From Rikenellaceae bacterium (GTDB taxonomy: Bacteria > Bacteroidota > Bacteroidia > Bacteroidales > Rikenellaceae): a DNA stretch of 64,000 nt. Under the pieces are notes generated by a model. It was given only the letters and a program-made list of their open reading frames with translations, was not told the origin of the DNA and searched no databases. The first letter of the stretch is position 1; every line of letters starts with the position of its first letter. Both the position numbers and the translations under genes were made by a program. Positions 26,089 to 34,737 of this stretch are shown here, piece by piece. The DNA lies in contig JAGBHC010000040.1 in NCBI GenBank assembly GCA_017935625.1, forward strand, positions 49,187-113,186, in the 5' to 3' direction.

Positions 26089-27150
26089 TTATTTTTTCTG
26101 CGTTCCGCTCTCCAGGATGCTGACTATCGAGAAGAGGGTGAAGCAGATTGCTCCGAAACCTGTCAAGACTCGTGCCGGAACGAAGAATTTTGTCTTGGTG
26201 ACCGCCTCTTCGAAGAGAAATGCCGCCAGAAACAGGCAGAAGAGGGCGGTCAGCACGGGGATGAGCGGGATGCGGTTGGCCAGCGGATAGTCGGCGTGCC
26301 ATATCTTGGCCAGCAGGATGATTTTGCTGGAGATGCTCAGACATATCATGCCCAGTCCGATGAGCACGAAGCCTACGAAATCGGCCGGTTTTCCCCACAG
26401 GAAGAAGATGAGCAGCAGACCCCATACGAGTGCGATGCAGCCCATGGTCAGGGCGAGCGAGGGCCAGAAATGCCGTTCGCGCCGGGTGTAGTCGTTGCGA
26501 ATCTGCCGGGCGATGCTGGATACCAGTCCGATGAGCGAGGTGCAGACGCAGGCGATGCCGCCCATGACGCTTCCGGCCACCAGGTGCGGGGTGATTTCGT
26601 AGTCCTTCAGCAGGACGAATGCCCATATCCAGGCCGCGAGGGCCGCGCACACGGCCACGGCTTCCAGCAGCCGCTCCTCGGCGAGGGTGAATCCGGCGGG
26701 ATTGGGCTGCGGTCTGCCCTGTTCGGGCAGCGGGCGGGCCGAGTTCTCGGGAATGAGCGTGAAGCGGGTCGAGGCGGTCGCGGCCGTGGAGACGCACAGG
26801 GCGATGAGTGCCAGTCCGCAGACGACGTGTCCCGGAACGAAGTAGTGGGGGATGCGCGGGCCGGTGCACATGTAGATGCCGAAGGCCAGCGTAATCAGGG
26901 CCACGCTGTATCCCATCACGGGCAGCGCATAGCGGACGGTGTTGTTGTAGGTGCCCGTTATCTGGCGGATGATGGTGGCGGCAGTGGCAAAAAGTGCCAG
27001 ACAAATGGTCCCGAGGAAGAATATTACCACGCCTGCCGTCACATTTCCCGGGGCGGAGGATGCGAAGTAGATGTAGGCTCCGTAACTGAAGCATAAGAGT
27101 GCCATAACCAATGGTATAGCCCTGAAGAGAATGCTGATTGAACGATTCAT
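26089..27150 (-). CDS. Polytopic membrane protein with internal repeats (DUF2776-like)
   Basis: A 353-residue inner-membrane protein with about ten hydrophobic helices and no large soluble domain. The pattern V.G.V..G...IC..L is repeated about five times (for example GVVIFFLGTICLALF, GHVVCGLALIALCVS, GSVMGGIACVCTSL, GFVLIGLGMICLSI, ARVLTGFGAICFTL). The protein therefore seems built from repeated two-helix units. It resembles the DUF2776 family from memory, for which no function is known. It is divergent from the YtfJ-like gene and monocistronic. No transport or catalytic motif is visible. Confidence 0.8.
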   Translation of the reverse strand: MNRSISILFRAIPLVMALLCFSYGAYIYFASSAPGNVTAGVVIFFLGTICLALFATAATIIRQITGTYNNTVRYALPVMGYSVALITLAFGIYMCTGPRIPHYFVPGHVVCGLALIALCVSTAATASTRFTLIPENSARPLPEQGRPQPNPAGFTLAEERLLEAVAVCAALAAWIWAFVLLKDYEITPHLVAGSVMGGIACVCTSLIGLVSSIARQIRNDYTRRERHFWPSLALTMGCIALVWGLLLIFFLWGKPADFVGFVLIGLGMICLSISSKIILLAKIWHADYPLANRIPLIPVLTALFCLFLAAFLFEEAVTKTKFFVPARVLTGFGAICFTLFSIVSILESGTQKK

Positions 27151-27262
27151 GGCAATTGATTTTAGTCTGTTTCGTCGTGGGTGGGGTGCAAATACGGTGC
27201 CTGACGGGAGGTGGGGAGGGGCAATCCCGGAAAAGGAACGGTGCGAAATTGAAAAGTTTTAT

Positions 27263-27270
27263 TATTTTTG
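27263..27270 (+). promoter_or_regulatory. -7 promoter box (TATTTTTG) of the envelope operon
   Basis: An exact TAnnTTTG match 30 nt before the YtfJ-like start codon, in an AT-rich stretch. The -33 element is unclear. Confidence 0.5.
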
Positions 27271-27299
27271 CAACATATATACTATAATATGATTCTGTT

Positions 27300-27815
27300 A
27301 TGAGGAGGATTCTGCTGATTTTTTGTCTGCTCTTTCCCTTGGCGGCCGGTGCCCAGCGGGCGGAGCAGTCCCGGAAGGTTTCCGACGTGGAGGTGCGCGA
27401 TTTGGACAACAATCCCGTCATGCTGCCCAACTTCGGCCGGAAACATTTGCTTATTTTCTACGTGGACCCGGAGAAGCCCAACATGAACAAGGAGTTCATC
27501 GACGACATGGAGCAGAATAACCGCATCGGTAGCGACAACATATACGGTTTCGGGGTAATCAACCTCAAGGATGCGAAGTTCTATCCCAATGCGCTGGTGC
27601 GCAAGATGGCGGCCAAGCGGACCGCCAAGAACGGGGCGACGGTGCTTTCCGACCCCGACCATCTGTTGCGCGATGCGTGGAATCTGGGCGATGTGAACAA
27701 CAAGTTCGTGGTGATGCTGGTGACCAAGGATGGGGAGCTGGTCTTCATCCGCAAGGACGAGTTCACGCAGGAGGATATCGACGAGTTCTACCGTGTCGTG
27801 TCGCTTTACCGTTAG
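27300..27815 (+). CDS. YtfJ-like thioredoxin-fold periplasmic protein
   Basis: A 171-residue exported protein with a signal peptide ending near AGAQ. The mature part has the strand-helix layout of a thioredoxin-like fold (LLIFYVDPEKPN, GFGVINLKDAKF, KFVVMLVTKDGELVF). It resembles the YtfJ family but has no cysteine in the mature sequence, so it cannot act as a thiol redox enzyme. It is first in an apparent operon with a BamA-like barrel protein (24 nt downstream) and a phosphoethanolamine transferase-like protein, suggesting a role in the envelope. The family's function is not established. Confidence 0.75.
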   Translation: MRRILLIFCLLFPLAAGAQRAEQSRKVSDVEVRDLDNNPVMLPNFGRKHLLIFYVDPEKPNMNKEFIDDMEQNNRIGSDNIYGFGVINLKDAKFYPNALVRKMAAKRTAKNGATVLSDPDHLLRDAWNLGDVNNKFVVMLVTKDGELVFIRKDEFTQEDIDEFYRVVSLYR

Positions 27816-27839
27816 AATCAGAACAGGAAGGGAGGAACG

Positions 27840-29066
27840 ATGAAAAGAATGGTCGGTGTGATTCTGTTGGCATGTCTCTGGTTCGGAGCGCTGACCCGCC
27901 CTGCTGCGGCTCAGACCCCGGAGATTGACCGCTCGCTCGATTCGCTGGGGGTGACGGGTAAGGACCGTTCGTTTTTCCGCAAGCTCTACGACTATTTCAA
28001 CGAGTCGAACGTGGACCGCTCCTTCGACCGGAAGATGGACTGGAGCATTGCGCCGGGACCCAACTATTCGTCCGACACGAAGCTGGGTCTGGGTTTTCTC
28101 ATAGCCGGTCTCTATCGCCTCGACCAGGCCGATACGGTGACCGCGCCCTCAACCGTCAGCATCCAGGGCAATGTGACCACCACGGGATTCTTCCTGCTCC
28201 GGGTGGGCGGCGAGAACGAGTGGCGGCACAACAAATACCGGCTCAACTACAATGCGGCGTTCGTCTACTTCCCCGGTTCGTTCTGGGGCATCGGCTACGA
28301 CCAGGGCTACTACAACACGCCCGAGGCCTTCAAGAACACCATGTTCCTGCTGCGGTCGAGTTTCCGCAGCCAGTTCGCCCGCAACACCTACTGGGGCGTG
28401 AACATGAGCATGAATTACAGCGCCGCCAAGTCGTCGAGCAAGTACGATACGCATAGTTCCGTGTTCCGCGACTACCTGACGGCGTCGGGCGAACCCTCGC
28501 GGATTTTCAACATGGGCGTGGGCGTGCTGCTGCAGTACGATTCGCGCGATTTCGTCTCCAACGCCAGCCGGGGCATCTATGCCAATGTCGAGTTCAAGGT
28601 GTTCCCCTCCTGGCTGAGCAATACGAGCAAGTCGTTTTCCCAGATAAACTACACCTTCGACTGGTACAAACGCGTGTGGAGAGGGGGCGTGCTGGCCTAC
28701 GACCTCTACGGCGAGTCCAATTCGCGCAATGTCTGCTGGAACCTTTACGCCAAGCTGGGCGGCATGAACCGCATGCGGGGTTACTACGAGGGGCGGTTCC
28801 GCGACAAGCACATGGTGGAGACGCAGGTGGAGCTGCGGCAGAAGGTCTACAACCGCCACGGCGTGGTGGTGTGGACCGGCGTGGGCAATGTGTTCCCCAG
28901 CGCCAAGGCCTTCAAGTGGAGCCATACGCTGGTGAGCTACGGCGTGGGCTATCGCTGGGAGTTCAAGAACCGCATCAATGTCAGACTCGATTACGGATTC
29001 GGAATCAAAACCGGCGACGGTAAGCGCAACACCGCTTTCCTCTTCTCCGCCGGCGAATCATTTTAG
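27840..29066 (+). CDS. BamA/TamA-like outer-membrane beta-barrel protein
   Basis: A 408-residue exported protein with a signal peptide (cleavage near AAAQ), a short N-terminal region, then a 16-strand-like barrel ending in Phe (FLFSAGESF). The segment RMRGYYEGRFRDKHM corresponds to the conserved (V/M)RGY..G..RD motif of the lid loop and strand 13 in the BamA/Omp85 C-terminal domain. No POTRA domains are present, so it is one of the short Omp85-type proteins of unknown role and not BamA itself. It is flanked within 30 nt by a YtfJ-like gene and, 5 nt downstream, the sulfatase-family transferase. Confidence 0.88.
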   Translation: MKRMVGVILLACLWFGALTRPAAAQTPEIDRSLDSLGVTGKDRSFFRKLYDYFNESNVDRSFDRKMDWSIAPGPNYSSDTKLGLGFLIAGLYRLDQADTVTAPSTVSIQGNVTTTGFFLLRVGGENEWRHNKYRLNYNAAFVYFPGSFWGIGYDQGYYNTPEAFKNTMFLLRSSFRSQFARNTYWGVNMSMNYSAAKSSSKYDTHSSVFRDYLTASGEPSRIFNMGVGVLLQYDSRDFVSNASRGIYANVEFKVFPSWLSNTSKSFSQINYTFDWYKRVWRGGVLAYDLYGESNSRNVCWNLYAKLGGMNRMRGYYEGRFRDKHMVETQVELRQKVYNRHGVVVWTGVGNVFPSAKAFKWSHTLVSYGVGYRWEFKNRINVRLDYGFGIKTGDGKRNTAFLFSAGESF

Positions 29067-29071
29067 AGATT

Positions 29072-30763
29072 ATGAAACTGTTTAGAAAACCGGAATTTCC
29101 CAAAGACACCGACGGCAGCCTCTCGCTGCTGCTCTATTTCGTGGCGGCGCTCATCGTGCCCAACGTATTGCTGGCCTTCACCGAGCACTATCCTTTTTGG
29201 ACGGTGGCCGTGTCGCTGCTGGTGCCGTCGGGATTCTATCTGATATGGGGCGTGCTGCTGCGCCGTTCGGGCGTGATGGTGTGGCTCGGGCTGCCCTTCA
29301 TGGTGCTGGGCGCTTTCCAGCTGGTGCTGCTCTATCTGTTCGGCAACTCGATTATCGCCGTGGACATGTTCACCAACCTGCGGACGACCAATCCCGACGA
29401 AGCGGGCGAGTTGCTGGGCAACATCTATCCTTCGGTCATCGGCGTGTGCGTACTCTATCTGCCGCTGCTCTTCCTGGCGGGCAAGGCCATCCGGCGCCAC
29501 CGCATCGTCTCGCCCCGTCTGAAGCGGGGGGCGATAGGCGCGGGCATAGCCATGCTGGCGGCAGGCGGAGCGATGTCGCTGCCCGCCGGACGCTCTGCGG
29601 CCGGTTTCCGGGCCGCCACCGACCTCTTTCCGGTCAATGTGATGTACAACATGAAGCTGAGCGTCGATGAGTGGAAACGCGTGCTGAATTACCGGACCAC
29701 CAGCGCCGGCTTCCGGTTCGACGCCCGGCGGCCGAATCCGGCTCCCGAGCGCGAGGTCTACGTACTGGTCGTCGGCGAGGCCTCCCGTTACGGCAACTGG
29801 TCGTTGTTCGGCTACGGGCGGGAGACCAATCCGCAGCTGGCCCGGCAGCAGGATTTGCTCCTGTTCAAGAACGTGCTGACGCAGAGCAATACGACCCACA
29901 AGAGCGTCCCCATCATACTCTCGTCGTGCCAGGCGGAGGACCACGACAGCATCTACCTGCGCAAGGGGGTGATAGCGCTCTTCCGGGAGGCGGGATTCAA
30001 GACGCTTTTCGTCTCGAACCAGGCGCCGAACAACGCCCTCATCGACCGCCTGGCGGCCGAGGCCGACCGGTCGGTGTACCTCTCCCGCGGCGATGTGGAC
30101 GGCAGTCTGCTGCCCTATGTGGACGAAGCGCTGCGGGCCGACACCTCCGACCTGCTGGTGGTGCTGCACACCTACGGCTCCCATTACAGCTACGATTGCC
30201 GCTATCCCCGTTCGTTCGCCCGTTTTACGCCCGACACCGACGTGTCGATAAAAAAGAAACACAAGCCGCAGATTGTCAATGCCTACGACAACAGCGTGCT
30301 CTATACCGACCAGGTGCTTTCCACCCTCATCGACATGCTGCGGGAGCGCGGCGACATCTGCTCGGCCCTGTTCTATTGCGCCGACCACGGCGAGGACCTT
30401 TTCGACGACGACCGGCACCGGTTTCTCCATTCGTCGCCCACCACCACCTACTACCAGCTTCACGTGGCCAGCGTGGGGTGGACTTCGGAGCGCTATCGCA
30501 TGCGTTTCCCGGAGCGTGCGGCGGCGGCCCGCGACAACGTTTTCGCTCCGGCTACCACCGGTGCGGTGTTTCACACGATGGCGGGCATGGCGGGTATCGA
30601 GAGCCCCTGGGTCGATAGGCGCTACTCGCTCTTCGGCGGGGAGTTCGACTATGCGGCCGAGCGGCACTATCTGAACGACCACAACCGGGCCGTGCGGTTC
30701 GAGCAGACCGGCTTGCGCGAGCAGGACAAGGAGCTGTTCTCCGAGTTGGGCATCGCCTTGTGA
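29072..30763 (+). CDS. Phosphoethanolamine transferase-like sulfatase-family membrane enzyme (EptA/CptA type)
   Basis: A 563-residue enzyme with five N-terminal membrane helices (about residues 20-170) and a periplasmic alkaline-phosphatase-fold domain. Catalytic features of the EptA/MCR family are present: the metal Glu236 in VVGEASRYGNWSLFGYGR, the nucleophile threonine in SNTTHKSVP (Thr274 or Thr275), and the metal motif ADHGED. It would transfer phosphoethanolamine from phosphatidylethanolamine to lipid A or core sugar, lowering surface charge and reducing sensitivity to cationic peptides. The exact acceptor cannot be read from sequence. It is last in the operon with a YtfJ-like protein and a BamA-like barrel. 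Confidence 0.88.
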   Translation: MKLFRKPEFPKDTDGSLSLLLYFVAALIVPNVLLAFTEHYPFWTVAVSLLVPSGFYLIWGVLLRRSGVMVWLGLPFMVLGAFQLVLLYLFGNSIIAVDMFTNLRTTNPDEAGELLGNIYPSVIGVCVLYLPLLFLAGKAIRRHRIVSPRLKRGAIGAGIAMLAAGGAMSLPAGRSAAGFRAATDLFPVNVMYNMKLSVDEWKRVLNYRTTSAGFRFDARRPNPAPEREVYVLVVGEASRYGNWSLFGYGRETNPQLARQQDLLLFKNVLTQSNTTHKSVPIILSSCQAEDHDSIYLRKGVIALFREAGFKTLFVSNQAPNNALIDRLAAEADRSVYLSRGDVDGSLLPYVDEALRADTSDLLVVLHTYGSHYSYDCRYPRSFARFTPDTDVSIKKKHKPQIVNAYDNSVLYTDQVLSTLIDMLRERGDICSALFYCADHGEDLFDDDRHRFLHSSPTTTYYQLHVASVGWTSERYRMRFPERAAAARDNVFAPATTGAVFHTMAGMAGIESPWVDRRYSLFGGEFDYAAERHYLNDHNRAVRFEQTGLREQDKELFSELGIAL

Positions 30764-30921
30764 CCGTTCCGGCCTTTTTTCCGGCCGCATCCGTGTGCGG
30801 GAGCCGAGCGGCACGCCTCCTGCTCCCGGCCCGGAAGCGGGAGGCGGAATGCTGTCCGCAGCGCAGCCCGACGGACGGAAAAGAGGTCCGGTGCGGGGAG
30901 AGGATGGACGCTGCCGGCAGC

Positions 30922-30974
30922 TCTGTAACAAGAGACGGGAAGCACTTCATGTGCTTCCCGTCTCTTGTTACAGA
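30922..30974. terminator. Perfect 24-bp stem-loop
   Basis: Arms 30922-30945 and 30951-30974 are exact reverse complements, separated by TTCAT. It lies between the convergent transferase and histone H1-like genes, 9 nt after the latter's stop codon. The T-runs are poor, so termination is inferred from position. Confidence 0.65.
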
Positions 30975-30982
30975 CCATTGGC

Positions 30983-31156
30983 TTATTTTGCGGCCTCTAC
31001 CGATGCCTTTCTGAATTCCTTCATCAGTTTGGCAATCTCCAGGGCGGCCTTGCGGGCACGGGCACCGGCGGCTTTGTTGCCTTTGGCGACCTGGAGCACC
31101 GCGTTTTCCTGGAAAACTGTAATCTGTTCGTTAATCGAATCTACTAAGTTCTGCAT
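30983..31156 (-). CDS. Histone H1-like small protein
   Basis: A 57-residue basic protein. It begins MQNLVDSINEQITVFQEN and continues with an Ala/Lys/Arg-rich helix (KGNKAAGARARKAALE, then LMKEFRKASVEAAK). This matches the short histone H1-like (Hc1-type) proteins common in Bacteroidota, which bind DNA or coat the nucleoid. The upstream region has a perfect consensus promoter (31200-31230), so the gene is probably well expressed. It is monocistronic, and a 24-bp hairpin follows the stop codon. The role is inferred from family resemblance. Confidence 0.82.
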   Translation of the reverse strand: MQNLVDSINEQITVFQENAVLQVAKGNKAAGARARKAALEIAKLMKEFRKASVEAAK

Positions 31157-31199
31157 AACTTTTTTAAAATTATTGAATTAAGGTTTCTGATTCAGATAA

Positions 31200-31230
31200 C
31201 AAAATTAAACAAAAAAATTAAATATGCAAA
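31200..31230 (-). promoter_or_regulatory. Perfect consensus promoter of the histone H1-like gene
   Basis: On the minus strand, TTTG (31230-31227) and TAATTTTG (31207-31200) are separated by exactly 19 nt, which equals the Bacteroidota consensus. The leader to the start codon is about 37 nt. Confidence 0.85.
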
Positions 31231-31414
31231 TATTAGGACATTTATCTTCAGTCCGCAAAATGACATGAATCGTGCGTCTTTTTATCCAAAAACGGCATTG
31301 TAGTGCACTCTGGCGGCATTCCGTCCGGCAAAAAAAATCGTTGCAAAAATTAGTTCCTCGGATATTTTTTCTTGCTGCGGAGTCTCCGGAATGCGGTTTA
31401 TCCGATAATTTCGC

Positions 31415-31422
31415 TACTTTTG
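31415..31422 (+). promoter_or_regulatory. -7 promoter box (TACTTTTG) of the deformylase-like gene
   Basis: An exact TAnnTTTG match 27 nt before the ATG at 31449. No clear -33 box. Confidence 0.5.
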
Positions 31423-31448
31423 TCTGCGGACCAGTCGGGTAACGAATT

Positions 31449-32093
31449 ATGAGAAGACTTACATCGAGACAGACATTCTATCTGGTGCAGGCCCTGTTGG
31501 TGGCGAACGTTTGCGCCTGTATGTACATCGGCCATGCGCGGCGGGCTTCGTGGAGCGAAGCGGAGATGCGGCTGGTCGATAGCTGTTCCTACGGCCGGAT
31601 GCGGCTTTGCGCAATCGACGACCGCGAGGACTCGCTGCTGTTGCGCCGCCGCTCTCTTCCGCTCTCCGGCAGCGACGTGCGCAGCCGCACCTACCGCAAG
31701 CTGCGGGCCCGGATGCTGGCCACGGTGACCGACCCCGATAATCCGGGAGTGGGCATCGCCGCGCCGCAGGTGGGCGTGGGGCGCCGGCTGGTGGCCGTGC
31801 AGCGCTTCGACAAGCCGGGCGAACCGTTCGAGTTCTATGTCAATCCCGAGCTGGTGTGGCTCTCCGAGCAGAAGCAGACCGGCAGCGAGGGGTGTCTTTC
31901 GGTTCCCGACCTGCGGGGCGAGGTGGAGCGCAGCAGCCGCGTGGTGGTCGAATACCGCGACGAACGGAGCTTCGAGGTGCGCCGCGATACGGTGGAGGGG
32001 TTCACGGCGGTGATTTTCCAGCACGAGACCGACCACCTCGACGGCGTGCTTTACATCGACCGGGCCCGCACTCTGACGCCTTCCGGCCGGTAG
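31449..32093 (+). CDS. Exported peptide deformylase-like protein
   Basis: A 214-residue protein with the three deformylase motifs: GVGIAAPQ (100-107), EGCLS with metal ligand Cys149, and HETDH with His192 and His196 and the catalytic Glu193. All catalytic residues are present. Unusually, it has an N-terminal hydrophobic segment (about residues 10-28) with a short basic leader, so it appears to be an inner-membrane-anchored or exported deformylase. Normal deformylase acts at the ribosome in the cytosol. Such a paralogue occurs in Bacteroidota and its substrate is unknown. It could act on N-formyl peptides in the periplasm. No partner gene is evident. Confidence 0.87.
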   Translation: MRRLTSRQTFYLVQALLVANVCACMYIGHARRASWSEAEMRLVDSCSYGRMRLCAIDDREDSLLLRRRSLPLSGSDVRSRTYRKLRARMLATVTDPDNPGVGIAAPQVGVGRRLVAVQRFDKPGEPFEFYVNPELVWLSEQKQTGSEGCLSVPDLRGEVERSSRVVVEYRDERSFEVRRDTVEGFTAVIFQHETDHLDGVLYIDRARTLTPSGR

Positions 32094-32169
32094 CCGCTCC
32101 CCGTTAGTGGGGAGTGCCGCCGTGCGCTTATCCCTATGGGTGGGGATATCCGGATGACGGAAAAAACGT

Positions 32170-32177
32170 TATCTTTG
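32170..32177 (+). promoter_or_regulatory. -7 promoter box (TATCTTTG) of feoAB
   Basis: An exact TAnnTTTG match 32 nt before the ATG at 32209. No -33 box and no convincing Fur site is visible. Confidence 0.5.
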
Positions 32178-32208
32178 CAGCGTTTTAAGCATTGCGAGCA
32201 TTAGCATT

Positions 32209-34506
32209 ATGAGATTGTCTGACCTGCAAACCGGCCAAAGGGCCGTTATCATAAAGGTTTACGGACACGGAGGGTTCCGTAAGCGCATCATGGAAATGGG
32301 CTTTGTCAGCGGCAAGCTGGTGAGCGTGTTGCTGAATGCCCCGCTGAAGGACCCCATCAAGTATAAAATCATGGACTACGAGGTCTCGCTGCGCCGCAGC
32401 GAGGCTGCGATGATAGAGGTGGTGGCCGAGAGCGAGGCGGGCACCCGTTTCGAGAGCGAGATGCTGGGGACCACCATCGAGGAGCACATCGACCGCATCG
32501 TGCGCCGCCACGGCAAGCGGATTCACATCGCGCTGGTGGGCAACCCCAACAGCGGCAAGACCTCGCTCTTCAACGCCGCATCGGGCGGACACGAGCACGT
32601 GGGCAATTACAGCGGCGTGACGGTCGATGCCAAGCGCGGCGAATTCGTCTACAAGGATTATCGGTTCATCATCTACGACCTGCCGGGAACCTACGCCCTG
32701 TCGGCCTACACCCCCGAGGAGGTCTACGTGCGCCGTCATCTGGTCGAGCAGACCCCCGACGTGGTGGTCAATGTGGTGGCGGCCTCCAATCTCGAGCGGA
32801 ATCTCTATCTGACCACCGAGCTCATCGACATGAATCCCAAGCTGGTGGTGGCGCTCAACATGTACGACGAACTGCAGCACAGCGGCGGCACTTTCGACTA
32901 CAAGTGTCTGGGCGACATGCTCGGAGTCCCGTTCGTACCCACCGTGGCGCGCACCCGCGAGGGGCTCCACGAGTTGTTCGATACGGTCATCGACGTGTAT
33001 GAGAACCGCGACGCCAGCGTCCGCCACATCCATATCAATCACGGCGAGGTGATAGAGGAGGGCATCCGGGCCCTGAGCGCCGAGCTCAAGTCGCACGAGG
33101 AGACCGTTCCCAACTTTCCGCCGCGTTATCTGGCCGTCAAGATGCTGGAGGGCGACCGGGAGGTGGAGCACCTGCTCGGGCCGCAGCCCTGGTACGACCG
33201 GCTGAAAGAGGTGCGCGACCGCGAGGTGCAGCGCATCGAGAAGCAGCTGGGCGAGGATGTGGAGACCGCGGTGACCAACGAGAAGTACGGCTTCATCTCG
33301 GGCGCTCTGAAAGAGACTTTCACCCCGGGCTGCAACGACGAGGTGAAGACCACCCGAATCATCGATTCGTTCGTCACCCACAAGCTGTTCGGCTTCCCGA
33401 TATTCATCCTGCTGATGTGGGTGATGTTCGAAGCGACCTTCACCCTGGGTCAGTATCCCATGGACTGGATGGAGAGCGGAGTGGAGTGGCTCAAGCAGAC
33501 CGTACAGGGGTGGATGAGTCCCGGCCCGCTGAAGGACCTGCTGGTCGATGGCATCATCGGCGGAGTGGGCGGAGTCATCGTCTTTCTGCCCAATATCTTG
33601 ATACTCTATCTGTTCATCTCCTTCATGGAGGATTCCGGCTACATGGCCCGCGCGGCCTTCATCATGGACAAGGTGATGCACCGCATCGGCCTCCACGGCA
33701 AATCGTTCATTCCGCTCATCATGGGCTTCGGATGCAACGTGCCGGCCATCATGGCCTGCCGCACCATCGAGAGCCGCAGCAGCCGCATCATTACGGTGTT
33801 CATCAATCCCTTCATGTCGTGCAGCGCCCGGCTGCCGGTCTATCTGCTGCTGGTGGGCATCTTCTTCCCTTCGCGGGCCAGTCTGGTGCTCACGGGGCTC
33901 TATCTGCTGGGCATCGTGGCGGCCGTGGTGACGGCACGCATCATGCGGCGGCACATGTTCGCCGAGGACGAGACGCCTTTCGTGATGGAGCTGCCGCCCT
34001 ATCGTCTGCCGACCTGGCGCTCCACGCTCATCCACATGTGGAACAAGGCGGGACAGTATCTGCGCAAGATGGGCGGCGTCATTCTCATCGCTTCCATCGT
34101 CATCTGGTTCCTCAGCTACTATCCCAACGGCGGGGAGGCGGCGGGCGGTGCGGCAGCCGACATGAGCGAATCCTATCTGGGACGCATCGGCCATGCCGTG
34201 CAACCCGTCATGGCGCCGCTGGGCTTCGACTGGAAGGCGAGCGTGGCGCTGCTGACCGGCACCGCGGCCAAGGAGACCATCGTCAGTACGCTGGGTGTGC
34301 TCTCCGCCGAACAGAATTTCACGCCGCAGTCGGCCCTCGCATTTCTGGTATTCGTATTGCTCTATTTCCCCTGCCTGGCTACGCTGGCGGCCATCCGCAA
34401 CGAGACCGGCAGCTGGCGGTGGGTCCTCCTGTCGGTGGTCTACACCACGCTGGTGGCATGGATTGTCTCCTTCGCGGTCTTCAAAGCGGGAATTCTGATA
34501 GGGTAG
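32209..34506 (+). CDS. feoB: Ferrous iron transporter FeoB with fused N-terminal FeoA domain
   Basis: A 765-residue fusion. Residues 1-75 form a FeoA SH3-like domain (MRLSDLQTGQRAVI..., EVSLRRSEA). A G-protein domain follows, with GNPNSGKTS (P-loop), DLPGTY (G3) and NMYD (G4). The remainder is the polytopic FeoB permease with Gate motifs (GCNVPAIMACR, and the second near GTAAKETIVSTLGVL). It imports Fe2+ across the inner membrane under anoxic conditions. FeoA-FeoB fusions are typical of Bacteroidota. The FeoB-associated small membrane protein follows 6 nt downstream and completes the iron unit. Confidence 0.97.
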   Translation: MRLSDLQTGQRAVIIKVYGHGGFRKRIMEMGFVSGKLVSVLLNAPLKDPIKYKIMDYEVSLRRSEAAMIEVVAESEAGTRFESEMLGTTIEEHIDRIVRRHGKRIHIALVGNPNSGKTSLFNAASGGHEHVGNYSGVTVDAKRGEFVYKDYRFIIYDLPGTYALSAYTPEEVYVRRHLVEQTPDVVVNVVAASNLERNLYLTTELIDMNPKLVVALNMYDELQHSGGTFDYKCLGDMLGVPFVPTVARTREGLHELFDTVIDVYENRDASVRHIHINHGEVIEEGIRALSAELKSHEETVPNFPPRYLAVKMLEGDREVEHLLGPQPWYDRLKEVRDREVQRIEKQLGEDVETAVTNEKYGFISGALKETFTPGCNDEVKTTRIIDSFVTHKLFGFPIFILLMWVMFEATFTLGQYPMDWMESGVEWLKQTVQGWMSPGPLKDLLVDGIIGGVGGVIVFLPNILILYLFISFMEDSGYMARAAFIMDKVMHRIGLHGKSFIPLIMGFGCNVPAIMACRTIESRSSRIITVFINPFMSCSARLPVYLLLVGIFFPSRASLVLTGLYLLGIVAAVVTARIMRRHMFAEDETPFVMELPPYRLPTWRSTLIHMWNKAGQYLRKMGGVILIASIVIWFLSYYPNGGEAAGGAAADMSESYLGRIGHAVQPVMAPLGFDWKASVALLTGTAAKETIVSTLGVLSAEQNFTPQSALAFLVFVLLYFPCLATLAAIRNETGSWRWVLLSVVYTTLVAWIVSFAVFKAGILIG

Positions 34507-34512
34507 AGTGCA

Positions 34513-34692
34513 ATGCAGCAGTTGGCGGTATATCTCATCGGGGCGATAGTCCTCGCGGTCGTGGTACGGCGCATCGTGCGGCTGGTCCGCCGGCGCGAAC
34601 TCCCCGGCTGCGGGTGCGATTGCGGTCGGGACTGTCCGATGCGGCACTCCCCGGCCCGTCGTGCTTCGCGCCGCGGCCGCAGATGCCGTTAG
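34513..34692 (+). CDS. FeoB-associated Cys-rich membrane protein
   Basis: A 59-residue protein starting 6 nt after the feoAB stop codon. It has one N-terminal membrane helix (QLAVYLIGAIVLAVVV), a basic stretch, and a cysteine cluster (CGCDCGRDCP) followed by an Arg-rich tail. This is the pattern of the FeoB-associated family, the small partner often encoded after feoB in Bacteroidota and Firmicutes. The cysteines probably handle Fe2+ delivered by FeoB or sense redox state. Its role is inferred from position and family pattern. Confidence 0.8.
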   Translation: MQQLAVYLIGAIVLAVVVRRIVRLVRRRELPGCGCDCGRDCPMRHSPARRASRRGRRCR

Positions 34693-34737
34693 CGGAGTGC
34701 GTCGTACCTCGTTTCCGGGGTGGAAGGACCGCTCTTC

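Noticed and set aside
26015..27430. Minus-strand 471-codon frame overlapping the membrane protein
   Set aside because: Same strand but another frame; Arg/His/Pro-rich and without membrane segments, while the 353-codon frame is a convincing membrane protein.
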